A stretch of 64,000 nucleotides of DNA from an uncultured Actinomycetes bacterium. GTDB taxonomy: Bacteria > Actinomycetota > Acidimicrobiia > Acidimicrobiales > Acidimicrobilacustridaceae. Below the pieces are notes generated by a model. That model saw nothing but the letters and a program-made list of their open reading frames with translations, was not told the DNA's origin and did no database searches. The position numbers and the translations under genes were made by a program. Positions 61,903 through 64,000 of the stretch are shown piece after piece; position 1 is the stretch's first letter; the number at the start of each line of letters is the position of its first letter. Location of the stretch: contig CALBSE010000074.1 in NCBI GenBank assembly GCA_937927725.1, positions 11,362 through 75,361 of the forward strand, given 5' to 3'.

Positions 61903-63096
61903 ATGACCGCTCTTCTGCCTGTCCTGACCCTCCTCATCGGCCTCGCCATCGGCGCGCTTGTGGGCAACCGCCTCGCGTCTCATCGATCGAGCGCCGATCC
62001 TCTCGATGTCGACCGCACCCGAGACATCGCAAACGCCACGTTGGCCGCCACCATGCGCGAACTCATCGATGTCAACACGCGCCTGCAGGTCGAGGCCAGC
62101 GCCCGGGCTGCGGCCGAAGCAGCGCAACAGCAGAAGTCCGTTCACGACCTTGTGGAACCTGTTGGCGAACAACTCGCCCGGCTCGATCAAAAACTCAACG
62201 AGCTCGAAAACAAGCGCGTCGAAGATTCTGGCCGCTTGAACACCAGCATCGGTTCATTGGCCTCGCTTGCGACGTCTCTCCACAAAGAAACGGCCGAACT
62301 CGCGTCAGCCATGAAGAACACCAAGGTGCGCGGCAACTGGGGCGAACTCCAACTCCAACGCGTCATCGAACTTGCCGGCATGACCGAACACGTCATGTAC
62401 GAACAACAAGAACATATTGCTGGCGATGGCGACGCAGCACGCCCCGACATGATCGTGCGCCTTCCCGACTCCAAAAAGATCATCATCGATGCAAAATCAC
62501 CAATGTCTGCCTATCTGAATGCAATCAACGCCACGACCGACGCTGAGCGCGAGCAACTACTCGTTAAGCACGCCTCTGACGTCATGGCCCACGTCAATGC
62601 ACTCGCCAGGAAGAACTACGCGTCACGCGTCGATGGCTCACTCGATTTCATCGTCATGTTTGTTCCCGGCGATACGTTCCTCACCGCCGCCTTCGACGCC
62701 AATCCCGAGTTCCTCGAACACGCCATCGCGAAGAATGTGTTCCCCGCGTCGCCCGGCACATTGATTGCGCTGCTTCGTGCAATCGCCTACGGCTGGCGTC
62801 AGGAGCAATTGGCCGAGAACGCTGCCCAGGTCGTCGCCCTTGGCAAAGAGCTCTACGAACGCGTTGGCGTCTTCACTGGACATCTACAGAAGGTCGGCAC
62901 CAACCTCACCAAGGCCACTGAGTCCTATAACTCCGCCGTCGCATCGCTCGAGACTCGCGTCATGCCCTCGGCCCGCCGCTTCGAAACCCTCGCCGTGGCT
63001 GCCGATCAGGCCCTCCCGGGCGTTAGTCCCATCGACGTCACTACCCGGCAGGTCTCGCTTCCCGAACTTGAAACGGGTTCCCGAAGCGATTCCTGA
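61903..63096 (+). CDS. rmuC: DNA recombination protein RmuC
   Basis: A 397-residue RmuC: N-terminal membrane helix (about 4-22, LPVLTLLIGLAIGALVG), a coiled coil (about 50-140), and the RmuC nuclease-like core with RGNWGELQLQRVIELAGM, DMIVRLPDSKKIIIDAKSPM, DFIVMFVPGDTFLTAAF and TLIALLRAIAYGWRQ. Thought to limit inversions at short inverted repeats. ATG 61903 keeps the helix at the N-terminus. The nearest neighbour is the SDR gene on the other strand, 183 bp away. Confidence 0.93.
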   Translation: MTALLPVLTLLIGLAIGALVGNRLASHRSSADPLDVDRTRDIANATLAATMRELIDVNTRLQVEASARAAAEAAQQQKSVHDLVEPVGEQLARLDQKLNELENKRVEDSGRLNTSIGSLASLATSLHKETAELASAMKNTKVRGNWGELQLQRVIELAGMTEHVMYEQQEHIAGDGDAARPDMIVRLPDSKKIIIDAKSPMSAYLNAINATTDAEREQLLVKHASDVMAHVNALARKNYASRVDGSLDFIVMFVPGDTFLTAAFDANPEFLEHAIAKNVFPASPGTLIALLRAIAYGWRQEQLAENAAQVVALGKELYERVGVFTGHLQKVGTNLTKATESYNSAVASLETRVMPSARRFETLAVAADQALPGVSPIDVTTRQVSLPELETGSRSDS

Positions 63097-63152
63097 GCCA
63101 AATCCGGCTTCTGGTGCCTTGCCCCCTACCTACTGGTCGGTAGACTGGCGCT

Positions 63153-64000
63153 ATGTCCGCCCCAGAAACACTGACTGTAACCACCGAGGCTGAGCAGGAA
63201 ACGGCTGAAAAGGCCCCTGACCGAGCCGAAAAGGGCTCCCTCAAACCCGTTCTCGACATCATTCCTGCCGAGGCGTACAAGAACCCAACATGGAAGGGCC
63301 TGGCGTATTTCGGCCGAGACGTCCTCATGTACGGGCTCATCATCGCCGGACTCATTGCCTTCAACAATCCCTTCATCGTGATTGCCCTCTGGGTCCTTTC
63401 GGCCATGGTCATCTCCGGCCTGTTCATCGTTGGCCACGATGCCGCCCACGGTGCGCTGTTCTCCTCCAGGCGCATGAACCGGGTCATCGGCACACTCTCG
63501 ATGCTTCCGTCGTGGCATGTCTACGAAGGTTGGATGCTTGGTCACAACCGCATCCACCACGGTTACACGGTTCGCGAAGGTTTCGACTTCGTGTGGCACC
63601 CCTACACCGCCGAGCAATACGCAGCCATGTCCAAGTTCGGCCGCCTTCGCCATCGCATTGAATGGTCATGGATCGGTGCCGGCGCGTACTACCTGCGCGA
63701 AGTGTGGTGGCACAAGATGATCGTCGGCGCTCCCCCGGCGCGTTGGGCAAAGGCCATTCGCCGCGACCGCTTCATCGTCTGGACCTTCGTTGGTGTTTCC
63801 GCCGTTGCCCTTGGTCTTGTTGGCTGGGCGCAGTACGGCAGCGTTGTTGGCGTCGCATGGCTGATTCTCAAGGTGCTCGTCATTCCGTTCCTTGCCTTCA
63901 CCTATGTGATCGCCTCGTTCGTACATGTGCATCACATCCAGCCCCACATCCGTTGGTGGAAGCGTCGTGAGTGGACAAAGTGGCACGGACAGATGGAAGG
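63153..64000 (+). CDS. Fatty-acid desaturase, 3' end beyond window
   Basis: The first 282 residues of a membrane di-iron desaturase. Hydrophobic helices at about 55-90 are followed by histidine boxes HDAAH (95-99) and HNRIHH (131-136); helices at about 190-240 follow. HVHHIQPH near the window end is probably part of the third histidine region. The frame stays open to base 64000. ATG 63153 is the first start and has no Shine-Dalgarno. It should introduce a double bond in membrane lipids, e.g. for cold adaptation; acyl-ACP/CoA or lipid specificity is unknown. Confidence 0.92.
   Translation, partial: MSAPETLTVTTEAEQETAEKAPDRAEKGSLKPVLDIIPAEAYKNPTWKGLAYFGRDVLMYGLIIAGLIAFNNPFIVIALWVLSAMVISGLFIVGHDAAHGALFSSRRMNRVIGTLSMLPSWHVYEGWMLGHNRIHHGYTVREGFDFVWHPYTAEQYAAMSKFGRLRHRIEWSWIGAGAYYLREVWWHKMIVGAPPARWAKAIRRDRFIVWTFVGVSAVALGLVGWAQYGSVVGVAWLILKVLVIPFLAFTYVIASFVHVHHIQPHIRWWKRREWTKWHGQME

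Overview
The window reads as chromosomal DNA of a moderately high-GC actinobacterium. Several markers point this way: a one-polypeptide 2-oxoglutarate dehydrogenase of the mycobacterial Kgd type, NucS/EndoMS, a SepIVA-like coiled-coil protein, an Rv2466c-like mycothiol oxidoreductase beside a small glutaredoxin, an HRDC-containing UvrD2, DUF2469, many GTG starts and many genes without Shine-Dalgarno sequences. I lean towards class Acidimicrobiia (Ilumatobacter/acIV-like), but that is an inference from gene content and not from a marker-gene comparison. No rRNA, tRNA, CRISPR array, insertion sequence or prophage was recognised. The window is almost wall-to-wall coding, with many 1-4 bp start/stop overlaps.

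Region by region. 1-1.7 kb: the 3' part of a zinc alcohol dehydrogenase, then a glutaredoxin and Rv2466c-like pair. 1.8-7.7 kb (minus): the conserved ftsY-ffh-rpsP-khpA-rimM-trmD-rplS-DUF2469-yraN block, without the lepB and rnhB usually found after rplS; a 22-codon ORF fits exactly between ftsY and ffh. 7.8-11.2 kb (minus): response regulator, histidine kinase and HtrA-like protease, the mprA-mprB-pepD order of mycobacteria. 11.4-14.4 kb (plus): MoxR, DUF58 and VWA genes, translationally coupled and ended by a strong terminator. 14.4-23.6 kb (minus): rsmD-coaD-sepIVA-like-DUF177-rpmF-plsX-acpP-rnc-mutM-smc. 23.6-24.9 kb: small accessory genes. 25-29.4 kb: DAK2 kinase and recG (minus), then rpmB and a cold-shock-like gene (plus). 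29.5-31.4 kb: GTP-dependent PEP carboxykinase.

31.4-45.3 kb is metabolic and accessory: a VOC-like protein, a small membrane protein, an MhuD-like heme monooxygenase, methionine aminopeptidase with a SEC-C zinc motif, an ABC-2 exporter, a Dabb protein, a PIG-L deacetylase with an AMACR-type CoA transferase, an alpha/beta hydrolase, galT-galK, a PH/SHOCT membrane protein, uvrD2, a thioesterase and xthA. 45.4-50.4 kb holds kgd and an M20 peptidase. A 458-bp repeat-rich non-coding stretch then precedes a Lys/Ala-rich histone-H1-like gene, followed by ettA, cysQ, an ABC1/UbiB kinase and nucS.

56.5-60.0 kb is the most novel part: a two-gene unit (secreted Cys4 protein ending in PVAPAFTG, then a GNAT-like cytoplasmic protein) present twice in tandem. 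The window closes with an SDR/MaoC beta-oxidation pair, rmuC and the 5' part of a fatty-acid desaturase. Many start codons were moved inward from the longest reading frame, using family length, Shine-Dalgarno sequences or coupling to the upstream stop.
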